From NCBI GenBank assembly GCA_965153455.1, contig OZ234501.1, positions 7,130,001-7,194,000 on the forward strand: a stretch of DNA of 64,000 nucleotides. The letters are read 5' to 3'. A model generated the notes under the pieces. The model was given only the letters and a program-made list of their open reading frames with translations. It was not told the origin of the DNA and made no database searches. The position numbers and the translations under genes were made by a program. The DNA is from Sphagnum compactum. Its lineage: Eukaryota > Bryophyta > Sphagnopsida > Sphagnales. This document shows, in pieces, positions 23,166 to 34,239 of the stretch (its first letter is position 1; the number at the start of each line of letters is the position of its first letter).

Positions 23166-23529
23166 GATCTACCTTTCGTCTAATGGACTCTCTTGTGCCA
23201 AATGGATGTAAACAGTAAACAATCTCACCCAACCCAACTTTGGAAAAACCACCCTTCACCTCATCTCACCACAAATCACCCCAACCAAGAAAATAACTCC
23301 TTGAAAGAAGGAGGGGGGGGGGGAAGAAAAACTCAGCCTCTTACTCTTAGAAATCCCTTTGCAGTAAATACCCAACCCTTCCTCTCCCCTTTCCCAAAAT
23401 TTCCACCAAATAATCTTATCCCACCTAAACCACTTCACCTTCACCCCACCCTAAACAGAAACTAAGGTAACCACCATGGTTAGCTACTAGGGAACTGGAA
23501 TCCATGGAAAAGTTGGGTTGCATTTCATC

Positions 23530-23600
23530 TAGTATTCATCCATCCATCCATTCATCTGTCCATCTATCTATTCATCCATCCGTCCATCCATTCCTAATTG
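23530..23600. repeat. (CATC)n microsatellite
   Basis: Imperfect CATC/CATT tetranucleotide run of about 70 bases. Confidence 0.85.
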
Positions 23601-23734
23601 TAGCACTGGCGATGGCTGAAGTGCGCTGTTGTTAGTGCTGCTGCTGCTGCTAGTGGGCTGTTGCCTTCAATTGTAGCAATCCCATGTGCATGAAGCGAGA
23701 TTTGCTCAGCATGTGGGGCGGGGGGCAAGCAACC

Positions 23735-23875
23735 CTGGAGCTTCCACTATTAAAAGCTCTGGTGGTCCTACCAATTATTACTCCTTGAAGGCTGTTACTA
23801 CTAATTTCTCATCATGTCTTATCTTAGTTTACAGCAAAATAAAAAAAGACAGACCATCCATCTGTTTTGCTTGAA
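23735..23875 (+). pseudogene. receptor-like kinase juxtamembrane fragment
   Basis: The plus strand reads GGPTNYYSLKAVTTNFSSC, similar to the Y-S-L-K-x-A-T-x-N-F-S stretch that precedes plant receptor-like kinase domains. No kinase domain follows. It resembles the fragment at 10385-10475. Confidence 0.35.
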
Positions 23876-23883
23876 AGTTATTC

Positions 23884-24245
23884 CCCAATTTAGAAAACAA
23901 GGGGTGTTGTGTCGCACACTGTATGGCCTTGCCAGCCATTCACATGAAAAAGTATCTTAAGGCGAAAGAAGAATGATGGCAACTCAAATATTTCTCCATG
24001 CAAAAAAAGTAATCTTCCAAAAAATCCTCTAAAAGAAACCAAAATCCTTCAAGATATTATTATAACTCTGTAAGTAAATTTCTCAAGTTTCAACACAAGC
24101 CAAAATATTGCCTTTCAAAAATCCTGATATAATAATAGACCTATTATTATTGCCTAGGGGCCAAAATCCCTTTAAGCTACTATACTCTATAATGAATCTA
24201 AACACAATATCCTTGCCTTGGTAGGCGAGGCCAACAACAGATTAG
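23884..24245. repeat. dispersed repeat, copy A
   Basis: This block matches 38050-38530 in inverted orientation. Shared stretches include TTCAACACAAGCCAAAATA, AGGTCTATTATTATTG-type sequence, CCTAGGGGCCAAA and TATACTCTATAATGAATCT. The outer ends contain GGCCTTGCCA and GGCGAGGCCA, which are inverted to each other. It is therefore probably a non-autonomous DNA transposon. Confidence 0.7.
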
Positions 24246-24339
24246 ATTTAAGCAGCTGCAGCAGACCATGTTTTGCTTCAAAACTCCTAAAAATTTAGAA
24301 AAGACAAGTACTGGGGATGTTTTGCTTGGAAAAAAACCA

Positions 24340-24765
24340 GTGTTGGGCAGTTACTCGGTTTGGCTGGTTAGAAATGTCGGTTTTAGTTAATAAAAACCAA
24401 GCTGAAACCAGGTCTGAATTTTGGAACTGGAACTGGAACCAGGGTTTAAAGTTGGATCCAGTTCTGAAACTGGAACTGAACCAGAACCAGAACTGGAATT
24501 TTTGAAAGTAAATTTCTTGTGGGAAAGAAACAGGTCTGGAACACGCGGGTTAACCGCCAGTTTTCAGAGTTGGTTACCCAGAACCAGGGGTAAACCCGCA
24601 GTAAACCACCAGTTTCAGACGGGGTTACCTGGAACCGGAACCAGGTCTGATGAGCCTGAAGCCAGAACGGGACCAGATGCGGACCCTGGGGTTCTCTATG
24701 TTTTTGGAACTAGAATCACTCTAAACCTTTTTTTAAAGAACCGGAACCGGAGGTTCTTCATAAAA
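24340..24765. repeat. low-complexity GGAACCGG/GAACTGG-rich repeat
   Basis: Repeated GGAACTGGAACC-type hexamers fill this stretch and create an artificial frame rich in E, T, P and G. Such tracts are common in decayed plant transposons. Confidence 0.6.
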
Positions 24766-24952
24766 CTCAAAGAACTACCCAACACTGCGAACAAAAAAAA
24801 CACGCTGAATTTAGAAGACAGATAATAATTAGTGCAGCAGATGAATGAAATTCTGCTTTGAAAAAAAATATATATTAAAAATCCTGAATTTTCAGAAGAG
24901 AGGATTTAACGTGCAGCAGTTGTTTTGCTTGAAAGGGAATTGCGAAAGATTC

Positions 24953-24956
<4 letters not shown>

Positions 24957-24988
<32 letters not shown>
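24957..24988. repeat. (AG)n microsatellite
   Basis: An uninterrupted AG dinucleotide run of about 28 bases. Confidence 0.95.
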
Positions 24989-24991
<3 letters not shown>

Positions 24992-25133
24992 AGTGCAGCA
25001 GACGTTTTGCTTGCGAAAAAAACTCCTGATTTAGAACGCTTTCAGATCTTTCTTCTACCGCCAGCTTTGAGCAGTCCAAATGCAGGTGGGTGAGATAGAT
25101 CTGTAGCAGGAATCGATTCTCCGCCAGCTCCGA

Positions 25134-25166
25134 TGATGTATGTATGTATGTATGTATGTATATATG
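25134..25166. repeat. (ATGT)n microsatellite
   Basis: ATGT tetranucleotide repeated about six times, then ATAT. Confidence 0.9.
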
Positions 25167-25440
25167 ATCTTGTTCACGTTCTAGCAAAATCACTGAGAAT
25201 AGGCTAGACTTTCTTATTATGCTGTCATTACAAATGAAAAAGTGGCCAGCAAAAGAGATCAGATTGTCGACGCCTTTGTCAGTAGTCCAAGTACTCGGCG
25301 GTTTGTCGTGCACATTTGTACCTTGTCTGTTAACCCTACTGACGAAGGCAACCCAAAGGAAAAAAAAAAGCTTTGTTGTTGTGACAGCCATTTGGTGGTC
25401 ACTGGAAAAAAACAAGTCTAAAAAGATCGGAGCAACAGCA

Positions 25441-25477
25441 GGAGGCGGAGGAGGAGGAGGAGGAGGAGGAGGAGAAA
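25441..25477. repeat. (GGA)n microsatellite
   Basis: A GGA triplet run of about 33 bases. Confidence 0.9.
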
Positions 25478-26122
25478 AAGAGAAATGGGTTTTTCGAGCT
25501 TGATCTGCGCACAGCCTCTGCTTTGTCATCGGTTTCTTTTTCCGGAAACCTAGAGCTCGTGTATTATCTACATGGTCTCAGTCCTGCTAGAGGAGCCGTC
25601 CTGCCTGCAGCTACCATCAACAGTGCGCTAGCTGTGCATTGTACCCATAGTTGCCCAGAATGGTTTGCCTAACAACTAGTTGCTAAAATTTGCTTCTCCC
25701 CGGGAGGGGGCGGGGCCCAGCAATCCGTGTTCGACAGAAGTTCCAGTATTTGACATCGGTACTCACTTGTGATCAATCAGCCATCTTGAGTCGATCAGCC
25801 TCTCTGAGCTCGTTGTAGTTCGTACAGATCCCGAGACTGGTAGAACCGTGCACCGGTTATTATTATGCAAAGATTGAGCTAGCTTTTCGTATGATTGCTC
25901 CAGCCATAGAACGTCTCGACTTCTCACAGAGGAATCCATTGATACCCAATTGCAGCTGCGCCTGATTTTATTCTCTAGATCTATGTGCTTGGAGATTGAG
26001 TTCGCTCTTTTTCGAAACTGATCACGACCCACCATTCCCTTTTAGACTTAGTTCGTGGTTTCGGCTTCTTTTTTCTTTTCTTTTCCCCTTCTGTTAGACT
26101 CGAAGATCACTACTCGAAAGCA

Positions 26123-26290
26123 ATGCATACATCAGGGCTAAGCTTCCCTGCAACTGAATCATTGAAGGAAAAGCTGAAACAGTACAAACCTCTCATCTAC
26201 TTAGGAGGTCTGACACTGGGATACATAGTCTTTCACCTCAATTCCTGGAGTCCAGAAGCAATCCTTCCTCTATGCTTCTTCATCTCCTAA
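26123..26290 (+). CDS. candidate small single-pass membrane protein, 55 residues
   Basis: An ATG-started frame that is complete and short. It begins MHTSGLSFPATESLKEKLKQ and then has a hydrophobic segment around YKPLIYLGGLTLGYIVFHL, followed by NSWSPEAILPLCFF and a stop. The amphipathic, lysine-rich helix followed by one transmembrane span is a believable small-protein layout. I recognise no family. It could also be the first exon of a longer gene, although no clear splice donor precedes the stop. It sits in a CpG-containing, less AT-rich patch (25.5-27.7 kb). Confidence 0.35.
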   Translation: MHTSGLSFPATESLKEKLKQYKPLIYLGGLTLGYIVFHLNSWSPEAILPLCFFIS

Positions 26291-27815
26291 TCATTGCTTT
26301 CATACGATCCGCTGATAATGAGTCCCCCACAGCTCCCTCCCAGCTTCTGCTTTTGGTTTCCTTTCTTTTGCCATCAGGAGCAGTTTGTGGTCATGTCAGT
26401 CATATCATCGATCAATCTAGCATACTACATATCGATTCTTTTGCATTGGTCATCAGCACAACAAAAGTTCCTTTTCTTTTTCCTTTTTTCGGTCTTATTT
26501 TTTCTTCCCTTTCACATTGATTCTTTGAAATTAGATTCAATTCTTTCTTTTTATTCTATTTTCTACAAACTCGATGAAAATGTCGCGGTTGTTGGAGTTG
26601 ATCCAGAGAGATTCAGTTTCCAACTGCGGTACACAAAAGTGCTGCATCAGCTGCGTCGACGACCTCATTACTGTGATCCAGAGTTGCTCTCACATTCACC
26701 CATGTTTCGAATACAAATAATCTTTACAATGCAGCTGCAACTTAGAAGTCTTCCTCCACGTTGTGGGTGCGATCCGATCTACGGCAGCGATCACCTGCAT
26801 TTTCAACGATCATCTCATCATGCGTCGTCACTAGAATATATGTCGACGACAATATATCAATCATTACATCGGATCAATCTTCAAAAAAATACAAGTAAGT
26901 CTCATGCAGCTAGCTCCTTTCATGACACCCGAATTACCCAAAAACAAATCAGTCTTCTGCAAAAGCTTCTTCCATGTTTATACAAAAGCTCGACTGAATC
27001 TCGAGGTTTGAAAGTTCTCGAGATCTAGTCAATCTTCTTCTTAGTGCTTTTATGGATTTTCACAGATACACAAATCTCCCAACTAAGTAATTACCCCGAT
27101 CTCTTTCTCTTTTCTCTTCTATTCTGATCTTCAAGTTACATATTCTCTATGATCATATTATCTTCCAGCCAGGCTTCTAGTGTTAATAATCATGGAATTG
27201 CTGATCATATGGGGATGTGGGTATCTGTTCTGTTTCATCTTAGATTCTAGGAGACAACTTTGGCGAAGATTTCTCGAAGAAGATAATTCAGCTGAAGATT
27301 CCGAGCCTCTTTCTTTTCTTTTTCATTTTTTCTTTCTTTTTGCTAGACTTGGGTGATGAGTCCAACTTTGGTTTCTTAACTTGGGAGAGCGACACAGAAT
27401 TTTTTTGCGACATAGGAAATTGAAAGAGCCGACGACGATGGCCACCACGACGACAATCAAGCATGCACGGCAGTGCACGTCCCGATGTCGGCGCTCATGG
27501 GACGTAATTGTCCTGTGATCATGTGATGTAATGCCTCGTCATATCGCGTAATGTCCCTTGGGAGGACAGTTACAGCTAGTAATGTGACAACTTCCCCCGT
27601 CCAACCCCCAAGTAGAGGGCGTGAAAGTCGCCACATTACAAGCCGTCACTTTCCACTCAGTGAACATTCCGGTTTGGAATGTAATAAGAAACAAACCTTA
27701 TTCTTTTGTGAAGTTTCACATAATTGCCAAGAGCAGCAAGATTGAATATATTATTATTATTGTTTTCCCTTTTCTTTCTTTTGCTGGTAATTCCTCACCA
27801 AAATCAATGTCTCTT
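26291..27815. other. mixed-composition stretch, no confirmed gene
   Basis: A 735-base open frame (26294-27028) exists but reads as low-information sequence with long F/L and S runs. It starts at TTG, and its first ATG is at codon 9. The part near 27430-27670 has unusually many CpG dinucleotides for this window and could be a regulatory or promoter patch, but no gene can be tied to it. Confidence 0.4.
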
Positions 27816-27821
27816 TAGTCC

Positions 27822-28004
27822 TGAGGGGTGATGGCTCATTGGCATGGTGCTCGGTTGGCAACACAAAGGTCTCAAGTTCAAACTCAAGTGAAATTCCTAT
27901 TGTGTCCTTTGCCACTTGACTTGACTTGGGGGTATTGTTGTGGGTATTGTCAACAACTTATTAGTTGGATTTACTGTTGTGTTTATTTATTTATTTACAC
28001 ATAC

Positions 28005-28051
<47 letters not shown>
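27822..28051 (+). repeat. tRNA-derived SINE with (TA)n(CA)n tail
   Basis: TGGCTCATTGGCATGGTGCT resembles a polymerase III A box region, and AGGTCTCAAGTTCAAACTC resembles a B box about 35 bases later. The body continues for about 110 bases and ends in TA and CA dinucleotide runs (28001-28051). This is the architecture of plant SINEs. Confidence 0.6.
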
Positions 28052-28054
<3 letters not shown>

Positions 28055-28141
28055 GCCTTTTAGCTAGTCTCCAAAGAGATTATTACCAAACATATGTGAA
28101 TTTGGAAAGGTCAGTACAAGGTTTGGTAGGTAGGTGTGAGT

Positions 28142-28166
28142 GAGGGTTTAGGGTTTAGGGTTAGAA
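28142..28166 (+). repeat. short interstitial telomere-type repeat
   Basis: GGGTTTAGGGTTTAGGGTT, the plant telomere heptamer in about 2.5 copies. Confidence 0.7.
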
Positions 28167-28332
28167 GGGCCAGAGTGAACCCACACCCACCAGTGCACCA
28201 TCCGCTGGATGCCTGTTATGACTCAGTTTTGGATGAACCTCAACTCAGTTAATCCATGGTTTCACCTTGGTAACCCATTGTGTAAGAAGCAATTCTTACA
28301 TATAGGTAGATAAGTAGGAAAGTAGCTGATTA

Positions 28333-29001
28333 CAGTAAACCCCTTTTATAATAGAGTCCACTTTAGTCACATTCTTGTTTGTGCCACACTTTTTTTTTAA
28401 AGTAGCCATTCATTTTAGTAAGAATGACCATTTTTTAGAACCACTATGACATTCATTAGGAGCACAAAATATTTGCAAAGCTTTCATGTGACTATAATGA
28501 GGAAAATTTGGCACAAATATTAAGTTCCTTTTGACAATGTTAGTGTTGCTTTGTGTTTAAGTTGTGCAAACTAACAACAATGAATCTAGTTATGGAGAAA
28601 AAAAAAAAAAAAACAACTTTTTAATGTAAACAAACAAAAGATATGCAAACTTGTTCTAAAAAATAAAAAATCTTAATTTTAAAAATCTAGTTGACAAGAT
28701 ACACAAGCTAATAGTTAAGAAGTTCAAACTCAATGTAAATTATCATATTAAAACAAGCAAAAATCACAACCTTCTTCAAGTCTAATAATGCATAATAAAG
28801 CTTAGAATAACCCATGTAAAAACTTAAACAATTAACATCATTATTCTAGCATCAAATGGTTGTTTTGTAAGCTTTTTTTAAACTTATAGTCACAATCTTA
28901 TGAAGGTTTAAATGAAATGTGACTATACATGTTTAAACCACAATTTGTTAGTGTCAAAAAAAAAGTGGTCACCAAGGGTGTGATTATAAAGAGGTCTACT
29001 A
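28333..29001. mobile_element. pogo/Emigrant-type non-autonomous element, 669 bp
   Basis: The left end is TA then CAGTAAACCCCTTTTATAAT. The right end read inverted is TAGTAGACCTCTTTATAATC preceded by TA. The termini and TA duplication fit the plant pogo-like Emigrant/Lemi group, whose ends start CAGTARAACCTCTATAA. There is no transposase frame inside. Confidence 0.65.
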
Positions 29002-29003
29002 TA

Positions 29004-30090
29004 CTAGGTAAGAAGAAGCTTTATAGATATCTAAGGGTTATCTTTGCTACCTACTAACAACCTGAAAGATTTATTTTTTTAAAAATGGAGCTAACCACCA
29101 TGGTTAGCTAGGGAACTGGAACCCAACAGAAAAGTGTTTCCTGACCAGTTACCATCCATCCTTGGAACTTGGATAACTAGCCTACACTTTGTAGGCCTTT
29201 ATACATGTGGCCTACAAAGTGTCACATGAAACTTGCATATACATGAAACTTGGAAATTTGCAAAGCTTTGGGCAAATTTCCTGTGTATTTATTTTGTCAC
29301 TTTGTCCTTGACAAATTTGCAGGCCTCTCTACATGTGGCCTTCTAGTTGTTGCATAAAGATTTGCTCATATAGCTCGATTATGTGTAAAAATGTAGTTTT
29401 GATGTGAAGGTGCCATGTATCTACAATTGGTGTTGGGCTACAAGAGCTACTATTGATTGAATCATGCCCCACTTCATAACGAATACAAATGTAACGATTT
29501 TGTGCGTGTATATGGTCTTTAATATATATGTCAAGTAAGTCATCTAAGTGTATATCAAATATATATACACTTCAAGTGAAAATGTAAGTATATAAATTTT
29601 ATTTATATTCATATTAACTTAGAAACAGGAAGGTAAAAAGAAAAATCAAACAGGAAGTCAAGTGAGAGAGATAAAAAGGGATAAGATAAAAATACAAAAT
29701 GAAGGTAGGTAGAGAGAACTACAAGAGTCACACTCACTCCTAAAGTCCCAATCTCCTTCACTACTTTCCCAAGAGTATAATGGAATCTCTCCCAAATCAA
29801 CTCCTAAATTAGTTCTTACTTTAGTGACAATTAGTTAATCAATTTAGCTCTAAATATAGAAGATTATATCACAAGCTTTCAATATCATCAAATTTCAATA
29901 AAATATGCGTAATAATTGTAAAACAATATATTTGTGCAAAATTCATGGGCTTCAAAGTGTAAAAATGACATAGAAAATATATATATTTTTTTTATATAGA
30001 TGATGTGTCTTTTCTATTTTTTATGTTTTGATGTGAAATATATTCAACTTACATCTTAATCTTAATTGAATTTGTGTGATTATTGTGTTG

Positions 30091-30122
<32 letters not shown>

Positions 30123-33100
30123 TATAGTTATTGTTTATAATTGAACATGAATATTCACGTATAGCATTCAAAAAAATGTCTTGCTTGTTTGAATATTTTA
30201 AATATTGAATATGTATAAATATCAATCATATTAACCATAACAAAAAGTTCATGTAATTTTTGTACATTTCATATGAAATCCAATTTTTCACATTCCATTT
30301 AAATTACAATATTTCATGAACCTATGAAAAATTGGATTTCATATGGAATTTGTACAAAATTATGAACATATAAGATTTGTGATGTAACTTGTTGATTACC
30401 ATTTCCAAAGAACTAGCTAAACTAGTTGGCATCACTGTCAATATCAATGAAGATAATGGGTAAACCTATTTTTTTAATTTTGGAAGTTACCAAATTGCCT
30501 TATTAAAAAAATTAATCCCTAACTAAAAATAAAAATAATCTCCTTTCACAATGGTTGTCAAGAAACATGTTTGATTTGTTACATGCAATAATGACCAACA
30601 TTTCTAGTAATCATAATTGACAATTGGTGTAAAACATGTTTTGACCAGTCCTACATCACAATTTTTTCATCCCACAATTTGGTAATGAAAATCATGCAAA
30701 AATCATTATTTCATGGGTTTATATTTTTTGCACAAAGATGTCATGTGTTTAAAAAAACACATAAAAATATTTCATCTTACTTATACATGCATCCTATGTG
30801 TTTAAACATTTGACATTTGTTAGCAAAAAATACAAACCCATGAAAAATTTATTTTTGCACAATTTCCATTATCCAATCGTGGGATGGGAAATTTTTTATG
30901 TAGGAAAAATGAATTGGTTATTATCCACAAAAATTGTTACACACTTGTTTTCATCATGTAAACATTACAAAACAACAAATTATTCCACATCAAGAATATT
31001 AAGCATCTAATTTTTCAATATTAGTTTCAATGTGAAAATTGAAATGTAAAGCTTATATGAATGATGTATGCTATAAGACAAGGAACAAGGGTAGGCCATG
31101 TTGTGGGCACACTTTTCTAGAAAGGATGGTTTTCTTTGAAATTAAAAATTATTCACCTTTCCTTAAATAAACACCTTTTCAAAGCATGCCATTCCAAAAT
31201 TCTAGTAGTTATAGATAATACTAATCTTGCTGTTGAAATTATTAAAAACATACAATTGAAACATGTTGAATACCACATAAACATGGCAAGGTATGGAGTT
31301 ATTTTGAATAACACATGTCATAAATGCTAGTGCATATTTTGAATTGCCTAGTGCATGTTTAAAAGTGTTGGTAGGCATCGCTAAAACAAATGACTTGTTG
31401 TAGATTTTGTATTATAGGTTGGAGCCTAGACCCTTCACCTAAATGTATGGGAGACGTGTTTCACATTGAAAACATAATTCCACAGCATTTGATGTACGTT
31501 CCTTTCAATACATGTAGTGGGCTTAGTTTTTTCAAACAAGCACACATCTAAGTTTCTATACATATCAATCTACAATTTTCTTTAAAAGGAGGTATTGATT
31601 TACCATGTAATGCAGAGACATTTCTATGTTGATTTCTTGCATAGGATGTCATGTGACTATGAACCTGTGTATTAAAGCTAACTCAAAACAAACACCCGGT
31701 AGGTTGTTGCAAGATTCGCTTGACAATATTTGGGTGTTTTCTTACTAGACAATTAAGATTATTAAAAGTATTGTACCTTGAAAAGCCCCTCAAATCATGA
31801 TCAATGGCCTAGCCATGTTGTCAAATATTAGTGTATTATGTTAGGAGTGCACTAAAAAATTATGCACAATGTGAACAATATTTGGCCAATTTTAGTATGT
31901 ATTTTAATTTAATCAAGTAACACCATCTCCACCCTTTGGACCTAGTATGAAACTTTTCAAAACATGTGCCAAGCTTGATATATGATCCATAATTTCAGTT
32001 AAAAAAGGACTATGAATCTTGTAAGAATAGTTCATAGTTTCACAAATATTTGTATTAGTTCAAGCACATTCCTTCAACATTGAGGCCTTCAATTTTGAAT
32101 CAAATGTTTCAATGTCAAAAGAATTTGTTAAAGATTGAATGCAATTACCAATAATGCACGTGAAACTATGTGAGCATGCCAAATAAACATTCAATCCATG
32201 ATCCTCTGAAACATGCCTACATTTTATACAAACACTTGGACATAAACATGAAGTTCATCATTGGGAACATTGTAAACAATATTGTCGAAACATGTTTTCC
32301 AAGATTAGTTTCATGATCTTGAAACATGTTTTCTAGCAATCTTGAACATAGAGGATCATGCGTCATTAAAAACATGCGTCCAAACTTGTTTTTTGCCTCA
32401 TAGACTAAGAAAATGTGTCCAAAGACTTATAGGTTTTAAACACATGCCCCAAACCTTGTGCTGATAGATGTTTAATTTAAAACATAAGTAGACACTTGCA
32501 ACAAAAGTTGTAGCATTCCATGTGTCAAAATTGATTTGTAACATGATTTTGGAACATGACTAAAAATCAAAAAAATTGAGACATATGTAAGTCAATCTGT
32601 GAACTCCAAATATCACATGAAACATGGGAACCAAAGTTTTATCATCAATGAATGAAACCATTTATCATTAATGTGGCTTAGTTTGTATATATGTTTTGGA
32701 CTTGATCAATGGTATGGCCATGTTGCTAAATATTAGTGTATTGTGCTAGTAGATGCCCAAGGTGAACAATGAACTAGTCTAGTTTTGGTATGTAACAAAT
32801 AATCAAAGAACAATAAATTCAAATTTTGGAGTCAACATGAAACCTATTGGAACATCTACCCAAGCTCCAAACATGAACCATAATGTCAATGAAAGGTAGT
32901 ATTGTCAATGTTGTAAGAAGAGTTTGCAATTTCACAAAAGGGAAGCAAATTTGGACCTAGGGGTCAATTGCTCAACATGCAATAACTAAACATTTCCAAT
33001 AGTTCAAACATGTTCTTGCAACATTGAGAACTTTGAACCAAAGGTATCAATGTTGAAGGAACAAACTTGAACAAGTGGTGCAATAATGCAAAAAAAAACT

Positions 33101-34239
33101 ATCATGTGAACCCGCCAAAAGAAACATCTAGACCACCTTCTAAAGCCTGTAATTTTCATATTTATAAACACCTAGAAGGAAACATGAAACATCATTGCAC
33201 AATCTAATTGAAACATGTTTCCAAGATTGCTCATGATCCCAAACATGTCTTGAAACATGCTTTCTAATTAACAATAAATTGAACATAAATTATCTCATGC
33301 AATAAAAAAAATGTGTTAAAATCCGGTTTTTTAAATTATCATACCACGGAGAAATGTGTGGTGACTTATATGTTTCAAATGCATGCTCGAAACATTGTGG
33401 CAATATATGTTTTGAAACATAACTAGAAATTTGTGCCAATAGCTATGGCATTGATGTGTTGAAATAGAGGTTGAACATGATAGATCATAACATGAGTGAA
33501 GATCATTAGTCAAATATTTGTTCAACATATATATACCTTGACATGTGAGCTCAATGTATCACAAGAAACATGGGCATTACAAGGTTCTACCACCATGTAC
33601 ATAATGAAGGCATCCATCCTTAATGTTGTCTTGTTTGCATATTGTCTTGACACTAGAAGTATGAACTCATGATACATGGTAGGTTGAAGCCTTTAGTAGA
33701 CATGCAAAATGGGATTATATATGGACACCTCCTGGCTCCATGGTACCCCACTATTGTATTCACTTCATCACAAGTGTCCAGTATTTCTGGCTTGCATGCA
33801 AGGCTGCCTCCTCAAAGAAGACAAGAAGTAATTGGGAGAAGAAAAGTAGAAAGGATAGACTAGAATATGAAGTCAAAACACATTCCAAAGAGATATTGAA
33901 AAGAGCACCTTACAAATACATCTGTGGATGCAAAGACCTTGCACTCTTTCTAAAAACTTTCCAGAGGTTGATGAGCTCAATAGTCATGCAAACACAGAGA
34001 CATCAGAACTTAATAGTTTGTGAAAAGTCTAAGCTAATCACCCCAAATGGCTAGATGCAATTATACATGTGCCCATGAGTGCTCCAATTATAGCATTTTA
34101 CATGTTCAAATTTGGTTAGAGATGGGCAAAGATATGATGAGTTAATCAGCAAGTGCACACACTGCATACATAGATGGGCTTTATCATGGGGAAGCTTGAC
34201 GTGCGCAACAAGATGATTGTGTTACAACTGATGTACTCA
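29004..34239. other. AT-rich gene-free stretch, decayed repeats
   Basis: No gene is recognisable over more than 5 kb. A TA dinucleotide run lies at about 30092-30118. The 31.8-33.6 kb part is dense in AACATG and GAAACATG words with no frame. Around 29092-29135 the CTAACCACCATGGTTAG block matches 23467-23500. Just downstream of the enkurin gene, 33669-34054 has small open frames but nothing recognisable. Confidence 0.5.

Noticed and set aside
24421-24825. 134-residue frame rich in E, T, P and G
   Set aside because: It is the translation of GGAACTGGAACC-type simple repeats, not a gene.
25219-25529. frames with polyglycine or polyproline on the two strands
   Set aside because: Caused by the GGA microsatellite at 25441-25477.
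26294-27028. 244-residue open frame on the plus strand
   Set aside because: It begins at TTG, the first ATG is internal, and the translation has long F/L/S runs with no recognisable domain. The small frame before it looks more protein-like.
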